DNA of 64,000 nucleotides from Psychrobacter arenosus (lineage in GTDB: Bacteria; Pseudomonadota; Gammaproteobacteria; Pseudomonadales; Moraxellaceae). The stretch is taken from contig NZ_LR884459.1 of the NCBI RefSeq assembly GCF_904848165.1, positions 620,001 through 684,000 on the forward strand. Reading direction: 5' to 3'. Below are positions 20,717-29,623 of this stretch, in pieces. The notes below the pieces were generated by a model. It did not search any database. It worked only from the letters and a program-made list of their open reading frames with translations, and was not told where the DNA came from. The number at the start of each line of letters is the position of its first letter. The first letter of the stretch is position 1. The translations under genes and the position numbers were made by a program.

Positions 20717-21865
20717 ATGCAAAAGATACCAGTAGCTATTATCGGCGGCGGTTTAAGCGGTCTATACGCTGCTTATTTATTAGAGCAACAAGGTATCGAT
20801 TATATCCTTCTGGAAGCGCGCGATATTTTAGGGGGACGAATTTTATCAAGCCAGTCTTTAGCAAGTACCAACACTGATATTGATACTGACACTAATAAGG
20901 GTACTGAAAATAATAAAAACAGCTTTGATTTAGGACCTTCATGGTATTGGCCCGCCTATCAGCAGCAACTGGCCCATCTAGTCGATGAATTAGCCTTAAA
21001 AAGCTTCGCCCAATTTGAAGACGGGGACATGATGGTAGAGCGCTCAGCCGTCCAGCTACCTATACGGTCACCCGGCTATAAAAGCTCACCACCTTCTATG
21101 CGCTTAGTAGGCGGCATGACGGCTTTGATTAAGGCGCTATATAGTCGTTTAGACAGTACTCGTATCTGTACTGGTCACATTGTGCGTAGTATTCATCATA
21201 CCGGTGACTATGTTGAGATAAGTAGCGAAGATAGCTTAGGTAAAACGGCGACCTTGCAAGCTAAGCAAGTGTTACTCGCCTTACCGCCACGCTTAGCGGT
21301 AACTAATATTGACTTCCAACCTGCCATACCTGTTGAGTTAGCGACACAATGGCAGGCGACAGCGACTTGGATGGCCCCGCATGCCAAATATTTTGCGGTA
21401 TACGATAAACCGTTTTGGCGAGAGCAAGGTCTGTCCGGTGAAGGTCGCAGTGCGATAGGACCTCTGGTTGAGATTCACGACGCCTCTATGGAGAATGGTC
21501 GTGGTGCGCTATTTGGCTTTGTCGGTGTGCCGGCAGCATCTAGGCAAAGTGTCTCTACAGCGGTTTTAAAAGACTACTGCCGAGCACAATTGGTACGCCT
21601 ATTTGGCTCAGAGGCCGATGCGCCAATAGCAGAGTATCTTAAAGACTGGGCGCAAGACCCTTTTACCGCTACTAAAGCAGATGCGAATAGTGACTGTCAG
21701 CATGCTTCAGCGCCAATGGTTAAAGTGAATTCGGGAGTTTGGGCAGACTACCTGACCGGTATTGGTAGTGAGTGGTCGCGGCAGTTTCCGGGGTATGTGG
21801 CGGGGGCGGTTGAGGCTGCTGGTTTTGGGGTAGAAAGTTTGGTTGGAAATTTATCCAAGGATTAA
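20717..21865 (+). CDS. Flavin-containing monoamine oxidase family protein
   Basis: A 382-aa FAD-dependent oxidoreductase. The N-terminal dinucleotide-binding motif GGGLSGLYAAYLLEQQG and the LLEARDILGGRI segment are typical of the amine oxidase family, and the C-terminal second FAD motif appears as FPGYVAGAVEAAGFG. The protein is somewhat short for the family (usually 420-500 aa); the substrate-domain loop after residue 50 contains an Asp/Thr/Asn-rich insertion. Likely co-transcribed with the upstream cupin gene. Substrate unknown. Confidence 0.85.
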   Translation: MQKIPVAIIGGGLSGLYAAYLLEQQGIDYILLEARDILGGRILSSQSLASTNTDIDTDTNKGTENNKNSFDLGPSWYWPAYQQQLAHLVDELALKSFAQFEDGDMMVERSAVQLPIRSPGYKSSPPSMRLVGGMTALIKALYSRLDSTRICTGHIVRSIHHTGDYVEISSEDSLGKTATLQAKQVLLALPPRLAVTNIDFQPAIPVELATQWQATATWMAPHAKYFAVYDKPFWREQGLSGEGRSAIGPLVEIHDASMENGRGALFGFVGVPAASRQSVSTAVLKDYCRAQLVRLFGSEADAPIAEYLKDWAQDPFTATKADANSDCQHASAPMVKVNSGVWADYLTGIGSEWSRQFPGYVAGAVEAAGFGVESLVGNLSKD

Positions 21866-21948
21866 AACTTAAGGTATTAAAGTACAGCTCTTTTAACACT
21901 GTGGCATGGCAATAAGAGACTACGTTAAATCAACCGCACGAGAACCCC

Positions 21949-23178
21949 CTACCACAAAGCCTCAGCCCGAATAAGACCACGCTCAATCACAGGATAATCA
22001 CTAAACGCCATAGTCATACCTGCCCCATTAGCGGTCAACTGGCAAGTTGCCCCAAGCGGAAAGCTATGCTTGCGAGCAACATGACCAAAAGGTACGCCTG
22101 TGAATACTGGCAGCCTCGTTACTTGGCGCAGCTGCATAATGACTTCAGCCATATCGTAGCGACTATCATAGCTGTCCTCGCCCGAGCTGGTGAAAGGCCC
22201 TAAGACAATGGCTTGCTGATTTTTAAAGGCACCCGCCAGATATAGACTATATAACATACGCTCAACCCGATATGGCTGCTCGCCAACATCCTCTAAAAAG
22301 ACAATACCGCCATCGGGTTGCGGTAGATAGTTACTGCCCGCCAGCGCAGAAACGACACTAAGATTACCACCCCAAAGTGTACCTGTAATCCCTGTAGAAG
22401 GTAATACGGGGGACTGAGTATTGGCGGTCGCAACCGATTGAGTAAGCTCTATCTTTAAGGCAGGATTGGTCAAGGCTTCGACAAACCCTTGCGAGCTGAT
22501 TTGATCCGGTTTGGTTTTGCCAAATTCGCTATAAAGCATCGGGGCGGCAAGACTGCTCATCTTCCCTTGCGCCAGTAGCGCACACTGCACAGCCGTGACA
22601 TCGCTAAAGCCCGCCATAATCGTGCCATGCTCCTGCATGACGCGACCCAACGTTACCCAGTCCACCATCGGCAACACGCGCATGGCGCCATAACCGCCGC
22701 GTACCCCAAGTAACAGTTGCGGAGCAGCAATAGCACCGGTAGCAATATTCTGTAAATCGCTAGCCCGCTGGCTATCAGTACCAGCGAAACGTAAGAACTG
22801 TCGATGGACTATTTGTGGGTTTTCAATGTTAAAGCCGGCACAGCTTAAACGCTCCAAGCTTAACTGGTTGCGCTCATCATCAAGACCGGCATTGGAGCTG
22901 GCAAATAAGCGGGTGGCAATCGTCGCCGGTAAACAGGCAGCCCCTGGGCTAGCAGGAATGTTCGTAAGTACAGTCTCATTATTCACAGGCTGAGTCACCG
23001 GCTGCGTCACCACCTTACCCAACGCACTGCCGGTCATCGTTAGTGCCCCTACCCCGATGCTCGCTTTGGTCAAAAACTGCCGACGGCTTAGTGGCTTACG
23101 CTGAATTACTATAGAGGTAGACGATGGCTGCGTATCGAGAGCAGCATCAATAGCAGCATTGATAGGAGGGTTTGACAT
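21949..23178 (-). CDS. LD-carboxypeptidase (peptidase S66), Tat-exported
   Basis: Murein LD-carboxypeptidase family, which removes the terminal D-Ala from tetrapeptide stems. 409 aa. The S66 motifs are present: GVRGGYGAMRVLP, the nucleophile in GFSDVTA (Ser192), the GGNLSV and EDVGEQPYRVERML segment, and GHVARKHSFPLG with the catalytic His. An N-terminal SRRQFL twin-arginine signal and hydrophobic stretch (about residues 31-55) indicate export, unlike cytosolic LdcA of about 305 aa. It may act on periplasmic muropeptides. Confidence 0.88.
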   Translation of the reverse strand: MSNPPINAAIDAALDTQPSSTSIVIQRKPLSRRQFLTKASIGVGALTMTGSALGKVVTQPVTQPVNNETVLTNIPASPGAACLPATIATRLFASSNAGLDDERNQLSLERLSCAGFNIENPQIVHRQFLRFAGTDSQRASDLQNIATGAIAAPQLLLGVRGGYGAMRVLPMVDWVTLGRVMQEHGTIMAGFSDVTAVQCALLAQGKMSSLAAPMLYSEFGKTKPDQISSQGFVEALTNPALKIELTQSVATANTQSPVLPSTGITGTLWGGNLSVVSALAGSNYLPQPDGGIVFLEDVGEQPYRVERMLYSLYLAGAFKNQQAIVLGPFTSSGEDSYDSRYDMAEVIMQLRQVTRLPVFTGVPFGHVARKHSFPLGATCQLTANGAGMTMAFSDYPVIERGLIRAEALW

Positions 23179-23260
23179 AGGGAGACTCGCTAACTACGCT
23201 TAAGGCAGTATGGTTTGGGGCAGTGTATGTGAGAGAGTATTTTTAAAACTGACCGGACTA

Positions 23261-23566
23261 TTAATCAGGCAGGTCATAACGCACTTTGTCTGGATTGACC
23301 CCAAACGAAAAGACGAAGGTAGCAACCAAGGAGTTGACCACAATAAAGGCAAGATCGGCGGAAGGATGGCCCATAACAAACTTACCCAATAGCCAAGAGA
23401 CGATCAGCATAATGACAAAAAACACCGCTAAACACTGCATGATAACGGGGTGCGTCAAATGGTAAGGCTGCTTAGGAGCGGGTTTTTTATCCAATATACA
23501 GGTGCGCGTAGCCCAACCTAGAGCGTAGGCAATGCCCCCTATCAATACATAACTTATAAATCCCAC
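23261..23566 (-). CDS. Small three-helix membrane protein
   Basis: 101 aa with hydrophobic stretches at about residues 3-22, 42-65 and 70-90, separated by a basic, Pro-rich loop. The start is GTG with GAGG 6 bases upstream. I do not recognise the family. It lies between the LD-carboxypeptidase and a putative lipoprotein on the same strand, all possibly envelope-related, but gaps of about 80 bases give no proof of an operon. Confidence 0.6.
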   Translation of the reverse strand: MGFISYVLIGGIAYALGWATRTCILDKKPAPKQPYHLTHPVIMQCLAVFFVIMLIVSWLLGKFVMGHPSADLAFIVVNSLVATFVFSFGVNPDKVRYDLPD

Positions 23567-23653
23567 GGTATGCCTCGTTATTTATTTTTTGCACTAAAAA
23601 TGGCTAGTAACTGCTTCAATAAGATCGCCGCTTAGTGCGGCGCAGACCCCTGA

Positions 23654-24268
23654 TTACTTTTCGTCCACTTGTTCAATCACAATATTGGCATGCGGATCAG
23701 CCAAAATATCAGTATTAACCTCATCACACTCTACCTTATAGACCGTATTCGCGCCTTTATAGATATAAGCTAGATATTCACTGTCAAGTAACGGATCAAT
23801 ATTGGCATAGGCACTTTTGACATGCGCTAACACTAAAAAGCGGTCTGGACGGCCCAGCATGGCGTCGATATTGCTCGTATCAATAGAGAAAAACTCAGTC
23901 ACTTTTGAGATGGGCAGCACTTCTAAGGCTTCTGGAGTATCCCAAACGCGTTTGGCACTGGCCGGTTCCTTCATCTGCATGATGTAGCCATCACCCTGCT
24001 GACTCACTTTGATTTGGGCAGGCTCACCGTACCCTACTGTATAGCAACCGACAAGCTCGGCTAGGTTCTGCTTCGTTGCTGTAGTATCAGCCGTAGCCGT
24101 ATTGGTCGGCTCAGGGTCTTTATTACAGGCGGTTAGGCTTAAAGCACTTACGGCCATGACGCTGATGACTATTTTACGTGACCACTCCAAGTAAATAGCA
24201 CGCCGACTGAGCTTATGGGGCGCTGCTACAGAGCGCTTAGGATTAACAAGCTGGCTTAAAGCGGGCAT
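23654..24268 (-). CDS. Putative lipoprotein of unknown function
   Basis: About 204 aa from the ATG at 24268. In-frame GTG (24277) and TTG (24292) starts are also open and none has a clear ribosome site. A basic stretch precedes a hydrophobic segment ending in the lipobox SLTAC (Cys48), then a Thr/Ala linker and a globular domain with LVGCYTVGYGEPAQIKVSQQGDGYIMQMKEP. Probably an envelope lipoprotein; the family is not recognised. Confidence 0.65.
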   Translation of the reverse strand: MPALSQLVNPKRSVAAPHKLSRRAIYLEWSRKIVISVMAVSALSLTACNKDPEPTNTATADTTATKQNLAELVGCYTVGYGEPAQIKVSQQGDGYIMQMKEPASAKRVWDTPEALEVLPISKVTEFFSIDTSNIDAMLGRPDRFLVLAHVKSAYANIDPLLDSEYLAYIYKGANTVYKVECDEVNTDILADPHANIVIEQVDEK

Positions 24269-24548
24269 AGACTTCACACTACCATCGTCCAATATAAACG
24301 CCTATATTAGCAAATATCCCAGAATATCTATAGACATACTGTCAGTAATGCCGCAAATGTCGCGAAGCTACTCCCCTAAAGGACACTCACACAATTTATC
24401 GCTTTATTTGTGCGCTACCCTTCATAATGCTAGCGTTAAGCCTTATAATCCTTAGTCAATAGTTGCCAGTAGGCAGCGCCTTGTTATTAAAAATATGATT
24501 AAGAACGTTCGCGAAAGTTCTGATTATCATGACTGTAAAAGAGAGTCT

Positions 24549-26273
24549 ATGTCTGTTTTAGATGCAAAAGCCAATACCACCGTCGCCTTTACTGATGGTG
24601 CTTGTAAGGGCAACCCTGGGGCTGGTGGTTGGGGCGCGTTTTTAGTCTTTGCCGATGGGCAAACGCAAGCGTGGTGTGGTGGGGATAAAACCACTACCAA
24701 TAACCGTATGGAGCTGATGGGCGCCATTCAAGCCTTGCAAAATAGCCCCCGCGATGTGACCTTAGAGCTTTGGACCGACTCGAGCTATGTCAAAAATGGC
24801 ATTACCCAATGGATTGAGGGTTGGAAAAAGAAAGGTTGGAAAACGTCTGGTAATAAACCCGTTGCCAATCAAGACTTATGGCAGCAGTTAGATAGTCTAT
24901 GCCAAGGCCGTGACGTCAGTTGGCATTGGGTTAAAGGTCATGCAGGGCATGCTGGTAATGAAAAAGCGGATGAGCTGGCTAATCTTGGGGTGGAAAGAGT
25001 GTTAGCAGGCGCGCCTGAACCGTTTAATTCTACTGGAGCTAGCGTCGCCCAGGTCAATGCTGAGCCCGAACTTAACTCTGCAGCAACCGCTGAACTAAAA
25101 AAAAACACTAACGTCCCTGATCAAGACGATTGGCTAGCTTTTGACCCCTTAGGTTTAGACATGGCAGATGAGTTGCCCGAAGACCTCGCGGATGAGCTGC
25201 CAGAAGACTTCGCAAATGAATTATTAGCAGAGGACTTAGTGGCGAATGGTTCCTTAGATAATGGTTTTTTAACCAACGATAATTTGCTAACTGGTGCGGC
25301 GCCAAGTCATAATCTTCAAGGCAGTGATTTGCCCTCCGTTAGCTCTCCTTCTTCACCAAGCTTGCAACCCTATGACAGTACTCCTATGACTCAAGACCAT
25401 GTTTCTGCTCCTAATACTGATTCTCCCAATATGCCTGCACCTATTGCCGCCACTGAAAACAATCAAATGGTAAACGAGCAGACTATAGCCAATGAAACTG
25501 AGGAAGCGCCCGTAGCTTTTGATGGCGATACCAGTAAATTTAACCCCCACTTTGTGCCTTTACTGCCTGAACCCATCCATCGTGGCCGTAATGCTCGCCA
25601 GCTGATTATGGATACAGAAACCACCGGTCTAGATGCCGGTAAGGGTGACCGTATTATTGAAGTCGGTATTGTCGAGATGATTGGCCGTAAGTTTACCGGC
25701 GAGAAGTTGCACGTCTATATCAATCCAGAACGCGGTATGGACGAAGGCGCTATCCGTGTTCACGGTATTTCTGAAGCTTTTTTGCAGGACAAGCCTAAGT
25801 TTGCGGAAGTGGCGCAACAGCTGTTTGACTTTATGGCCGGTGCCGAAGTTATTGCCCATAACGCTCCATTTGATATGGGCTTCTTAAGCATGGAATTTGA
25901 CCGCGTTGGGCTTAATGGCTTTGCCGATACGGTTCAAGTTACTGACTCTTTAGTGATGGCGAAGCAGCAATACCCAGGGCAGCGCAACACGCTAGATGCC
26001 CTAGTACGACGTTTAAACGTAGGTAAGCAAGACCGAACCTTTCACGGCGCCTTACTCGATGCGGAAATTTTAGCCGAAGTCTATTTGGCTATGACCGGTG
26101 GGCAGGTAGCTTTAGCGATTGATGAAGATATTCAAAGTGATGGCGGCGGCTCTCATGCGACCTTTGCGCAATTGGCCGCACAACTGGTAGCCTCTCCTGT
26201 CGATACTACTGCGCATGAAGCTTGGCTGGCTGAATTAAGTGAGCAATATCCAGCCCTAAAAGAAGTGTGGTAG
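24549..26273 (+). CDS. rnhA-dnaQ: Ribonuclease HI - DNA polymerase III epsilon (DnaQ) fusion protein
   Basis: 574 aa from the ATG at 24549 (AGAGAG upstream; the frame is open 18 codons further). Residues about 9-150 are a complete RNase HI with Asp16, Glu55, Asp77, His131 and Asp141 in canonical contexts (FTDGACKGNPG, NNRMEL, WTDSSYV, GNEKADELA). Residues about 155-345 are an acidic, Ser/Pro/Asn-rich linker with a repeated ADELPED unit. Residues about 350-520 are the DEDDh proofreading exonuclease: DTETTG (Asp355, Glu357), HNAPFDMGF (Asp442), and HGALLDAEI (His499, Asp504). QVALAI (519-524) sits where E. coli epsilon has its clamp-binding motif, followed by a C-terminal tail that would bind the alpha subunit. 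The fusion joins RNA-primer/hybrid removal to replicative proofreading. Confidence 0.96.
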   Translation: MSVLDAKANTTVAFTDGACKGNPGAGGWGAFLVFADGQTQAWCGGDKTTTNNRMELMGAIQALQNSPRDVTLELWTDSSYVKNGITQWIEGWKKKGWKTSGNKPVANQDLWQQLDSLCQGRDVSWHWVKGHAGHAGNEKADELANLGVERVLAGAPEPFNSTGASVAQVNAEPELNSAATAELKKNTNVPDQDDWLAFDPLGLDMADELPEDLADELPEDFANELLAEDLVANGSLDNGFLTNDNLLTGAAPSHNLQGSDLPSVSSPSSPSLQPYDSTPMTQDHVSAPNTDSPNMPAPIAATENNQMVNEQTIANETEEAPVAFDGDTSKFNPHFVPLLPEPIHRGRNARQLIMDTETTGLDAGKGDRIIEVGIVEMIGRKFTGEKLHVYINPERGMDEGAIRVHGISEAFLQDKPKFAEVAQQLFDFMAGAEVIAHNAPFDMGFLSMEFDRVGLNGFADTVQVTDSLVMAKQQYPGQRNTLDALVRRLNVGKQDRTFHGALLDAEILAEVYLAMTGGQVALAIDEDIQSDGGGSHATFAQLAAQLVASPVDTTAHEAWLAELSEQYPALKEVW

Positions 26274-26786
26274 CTTTAACTTTACTGGCTGTACTTTACG
26301 GATAGTATTTTATCAGTGTGAAGCTTGCCGGAGTTGCGCATACTAATAGCGTCTCCTTATTAGTATTACGCAAATGGCTAATACTATAAAATTGCGCCAA
26401 TAGGTAAGGTAAAATACCCTTATCATGAATTTTATTTGTGTCAGTTGAATACTTATGGCTAAAATGCTGTAATGGGGATATGCTGATGATAACTATAGGT
26501 TATCAATGGGCCTGATTCCGAGCACCAAGGTAAGGGTGCTAAGTAGTTGGTATGAACACTAGCAGTCATCGTCTTTACGAGGGATAGCATTTACTATAAT
26601 AGGTAGGGTTTCTAACTGCGGGGGCTTACAAAGTAGGTACTCCCAAAGCGGGAACTTTCGCAGTAAACAGTCCTGTTAAACCCAAATGCTTTTGGGCTAT
26701 AGACGTGCTTTAAAGACGATAAGAATTAGCAGAATACAAAAAGCAGTGCTTATTGCTTATATAAATTTAATTGGAATATTTTTACT
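26274..26786. other. Intergenic region between rnhA-dnaQ and the FimL-like gene
   Basis: 513 bases with no coding potential. It has a long hairpin near its left end (listed separately) and smaller inverted repeats further on (GCACC...GGGTGC near 26520-26540; ACCCAAA...TTTGGGCT near 26680-26697). A small RNA or long leader is possible but not shown. Confidence 0.4.
26334..26373 (+). other. Long hairpin after rnhA-dnaQ
   Basis: TTGCG-CATACTAATA and TATTAGTATTA-CGCAA form a stem of about 14 bp with one interior mismatch/bulge and a 9-base loop, 60 bases after the stop codon. There is no following T-run, so it is not a standard terminator; it could protect the mRNA end or be an operator. Confidence 0.45.
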
Positions 26787-28481
26787 ATGATGCAGCCTAA
26801 TACCGCTATTTCGACAAGTAACCCGCCAACCTTATCGGCGAATAACTTTGATCTACCTTCTTTGCATCTGTTGCGTAGTGAAATAGATGTGGCATTAAAA
26901 GATGCCGAAACTCATCTTAGTGAATTCAATGACGATAGCGAGCAAGGTCCGTTACTTTTAGACTCGGTAGAAGTGTTACTGCAGCTGACTGATGTGCTAA
27001 AGCTCATCTCTTTGCAGGGAGCAAGTGAGTTAGCGGAAGCCATCGCCCTATGCTTAAAACAGCTATATGATGCCGGTGATAATAATGACTCTGAGCGCAT
27101 TATGGACCTGTCAGAAGCCATCATGACCTTGGATCGCTATATCGAGTTTGTTTTATTAAAAGAGACTTTAGAGCCAACGTTGCTGTTGCCTATCATTAAT
27201 AAGCTCTATAAGCATCTCGATAAACCTGAGTTAGATATCACTACCTTTGCTCGATTAAACAGCACCAGCATCTCTATTGCCAACCCAGAAAAAAACTATC
27301 AGTCATTAAGCAGCCTTAACTTAGATATTGATAAGCTGAGTAAAGCTTACCGTGCGGGTTTGAGTGTCTTATTGACCAAGACTACCGCCACGCTTAGTGA
27401 AGGTGAGCAGAAAAAGCTGACAGCTATGACCGCAGCTTGTGCCTTGATTGCTGCGCATACCGATACCTTATTTTGGCAAGCCGCTACGGCTGCAGTCACA
27501 GATATTGCTGAGATTTTGCCGTTAAGCAATGCGCGCAAACGCACCCTAATCTTCGTAGAACAACAGTTCCACGATTACCTGCCTATCAACGACCATCGCT
27601 TTGCAGACTTGGTGAGCTTCGCCAGTAAGCGCGATCATGCCCAAGCGCGAGCCCTCGAGCAGCAGTACGCTATCAACCGTATGGATGATCAGCAACGCGA
27701 GCAAATGAAGCGTTTCTTATTTGGTCCTAATCGCAAGGTAACGGATACCTTAAACGAGTTAATCCAAGCGCAAATCAATGAGATTAAGCAAAAGGTGGAT
27801 GTTTATACCCGCCAAGATGACACTCAATCGTCTAGCACAGACAATCAACAAATAGCGGGCGACCTGACGGCATTAGGCGGGGCTATGAAGCTGCTTGGGC
27901 TGCAAGATGCCACGGATGCTTTGTATCAAGCAGCTGAGGCGGTCAAAACTTGGCAGACCCCCACTCCTGAGGATTTCGATAAGCTATTAAATTCAATGAT
28001 GGTGGCTGAAAACGCTTCTATCCTTATGGCTAAGGCGCATACCCCTGGAGCGGTTAACATGCCTTTGCACAACCGCAATATTTCTATGCATCAGCTCGAT
28101 ACGGCCTATGAGACTTTGGTAGCCGAATGTCGCTTAGCGATTAAAGAGATTGAAGCGACTATTAGCAGCTATATCATGGACCCGTTATCCAATCAGGATA
28201 GTATTGATGTGGTCGCTGCGATGTTGCAGCAAGTGTCTGGCGCCGTGCGCTTTTTACAGCTAGGCAACTCGGTCCATCTGTTAAGCCGTTTGGTAAAATT
28301 CATTCAAAACTATGTCTTTGATGAAGCCCGCGGAGTAAACCAAGATAATTTAGAGTATATCGCGGATATTTTGATGGCGGTAGACTACCAATTGGATGGC
28401 TTGGAGAAGAAGCATCCTGTGGGTAAACAAGCTATGATTATCGGACAACGCAGTCTTAGTCAGTTGCTAGCAGCGTCATAG
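26787..28481 (+). CDS. fimL: FimL-like twitching-motility / ChpA-N-terminal-like protein
   Basis: 564 aa, all-helical, with no export signal. It resembles the N-terminal Hpt-like modules of ChpA/PilL and the stand-alone homologue FimL of Pseudomonas, which tunes type IV pilus function and cAMP signalling. Two related blocks are seen: LLQLTDVLKLISLQGASELAEAI (about residues 65-90) and the C-terminal VAAMLQQVSGAVRFLQLGNSVHLLSRLVKFI (about 475-505), both of the phosphotransfer-bundle pattern but without the phosphorylatable His, as in FimL. Length fits FimL. Assigned from remembered family patterns and not by alignment, hence moderate confidence. Confidence 0.65.
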   Translation: MMQPNTAISTSNPPTLSANNFDLPSLHLLRSEIDVALKDAETHLSEFNDDSEQGPLLLDSVEVLLQLTDVLKLISLQGASELAEAIALCLKQLYDAGDNNDSERIMDLSEAIMTLDRYIEFVLLKETLEPTLLLPIINKLYKHLDKPELDITTFARLNSTSISIANPEKNYQSLSSLNLDIDKLSKAYRAGLSVLLTKTTATLSEGEQKKLTAMTAACALIAAHTDTLFWQAATAAVTDIAEILPLSNARKRTLIFVEQQFHDYLPINDHRFADLVSFASKRDHAQARALEQQYAINRMDDQQREQMKRFLFGPNRKVTDTLNELIQAQINEIKQKVDVYTRQDDTQSSSTDNQQIAGDLTALGGAMKLLGLQDATDALYQAAEAVKTWQTPTPEDFDKLLNSMMVAENASILMAKAHTPGAVNMPLHNRNISMHQLDTAYETLVAECRLAIKEIEATISSYIMDPLSNQDSIDVVAAMLQQVSGAVRFLQLGNSVHLLSRLVKFIQNYVFDEARGVNQDNLEYIADILMAVDYQLDGLEKKHPVGKQAMIIGQRSLSQLLAAS

Positions 28482-28616
28482 TTCGTCCCTGTTAGGGCGT
28501 TAAGCACCGCTTGATATTTTTAAACTTTGCCAGTTTTTTATTGAAAATTTTTATTGAAACTTTTGATTAGGAACCGCTACCGCAGCAACAGAGTATCGGT
28601 TCCTGAGTACTTTTAG

Positions 28617-29534
28617 ATGACTATAACAGCCTTAGTAATAGACGGTGATCTCGTCTTATGTCAAAAAACGGCAACCGATTGGTTGCCGTTTGGTTTAGCC
28701 CTACCCGTACACAAAGATGCTGCGCCTAATGAGCGTACAGTAGCGCAGCCATTAGCGAGCACTGCTGGCCCATTATCCTATGCACAATTGGGTCTACTGC
28801 CGCTAAGCCACTCCTTTACCGCAGTAGCTGACAATGATAATCCGCCTATTACTGCAGCAATGAGCCTTGCGTTTGCTCAAGAGCAGCAGCTAGCTATTGA
28901 TGAGACGCTAAGCTTTATTCCCTATCGGTTATTAATAGCGAATCTCTCTGCACAAGATTGTCAAAGTTTAAGTGAGGCCATTCAACTGTTACGATGGCAG
29001 GCGCAGACTCGCTTTTGCAGCGCTTGTGGGGGACCGGTAGCGCCGCATCGCTCTGGCGAACGTGCGATGGTATGCTTAGACAGCATTTGTAATCATGCTC
29101 AATACCCGCGTATTCAACCATGTATTATTACGATTATTACCCGACCCAACCCTGAAACGGGCGTTTTGCAAATACTATTGGCTCAGCATCATCGTCATTC
29201 GCAACGGGCTAGTATTCCGAAGAGCAATCCCTTATATGGCTTGATTGCCGGTTTCGTTGAAGTCGGTGAAAGTCTAGAGCAAGGATTAAGGCGCGAAGTG
29301 TTTGAAGAAGTGGCGCTGACTGTCGGCAAAATTCATTATATGGGCAGCCAACCTTGGCCTTATCCGTCAAACTTAATGATTGGGTTTCATGCTGAATACA
29401 AGTCTGGTGAAGTCGTGATTGAAGCAGAAGAGCTATCGCATGCCGCATTTTTTGATATTACGGACTTGCCGCACATTCCCTCAGCAGGCTCGATTGCTTT
29501 TGATATGATTCAGCAAGTTATTAAGCAGGCATAA
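28617..29534 (+). CDS. nudC: NADH pyrophosphatase / RNA decapping hydrolase NudC
   Basis: 305 aa. A zinc ribbon (FCSACGG ... CLDSIC, near residues 138-160) precedes the Nudix domain; the Nudix box is GFVEVGESLEQGLRREVFEEVAL, and the NudC-specific SQPWPYPSNLMIGF follows. The enzyme cleaves NAD(H) and NAD-capped RNA to NMN and AMP or 5'-monophosphate RNA. The N-terminal about 120 residues are less conserved, as usual. It starts a co-directional run with rsxB and nth, separated by about 90 bases. Confidence 0.94.
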   Translation: MTITALVIDGDLVLCQKTATDWLPFGLALPVHKDAAPNERTVAQPLASTAGPLSYAQLGLLPLSHSFTAVADNDNPPITAAMSLAFAQEQQLAIDETLSFIPYRLLIANLSAQDCQSLSEAIQLLRWQAQTRFCSACGGPVAPHRSGERAMVCLDSICNHAQYPRIQPCIITIITRPNPETGVLQILLAQHHRHSQRASIPKSNPLYGLIAGFVEVGESLEQGLRREVFEEVALTVGKIHYMGSQPWPYPSNLMIGFHAEYKSGEVVIEAEELSHAAFFDITDLPHIPSAGSIAFDMIQQVIKQA

Positions 29535-29623
29535 GCTGATATAGCTACTTATAATTATAATGGATTGACCTTCTCCATATTACTACCCCTATTTAACTCT
29601 CTTTAAGTAATGACCTATATTCA

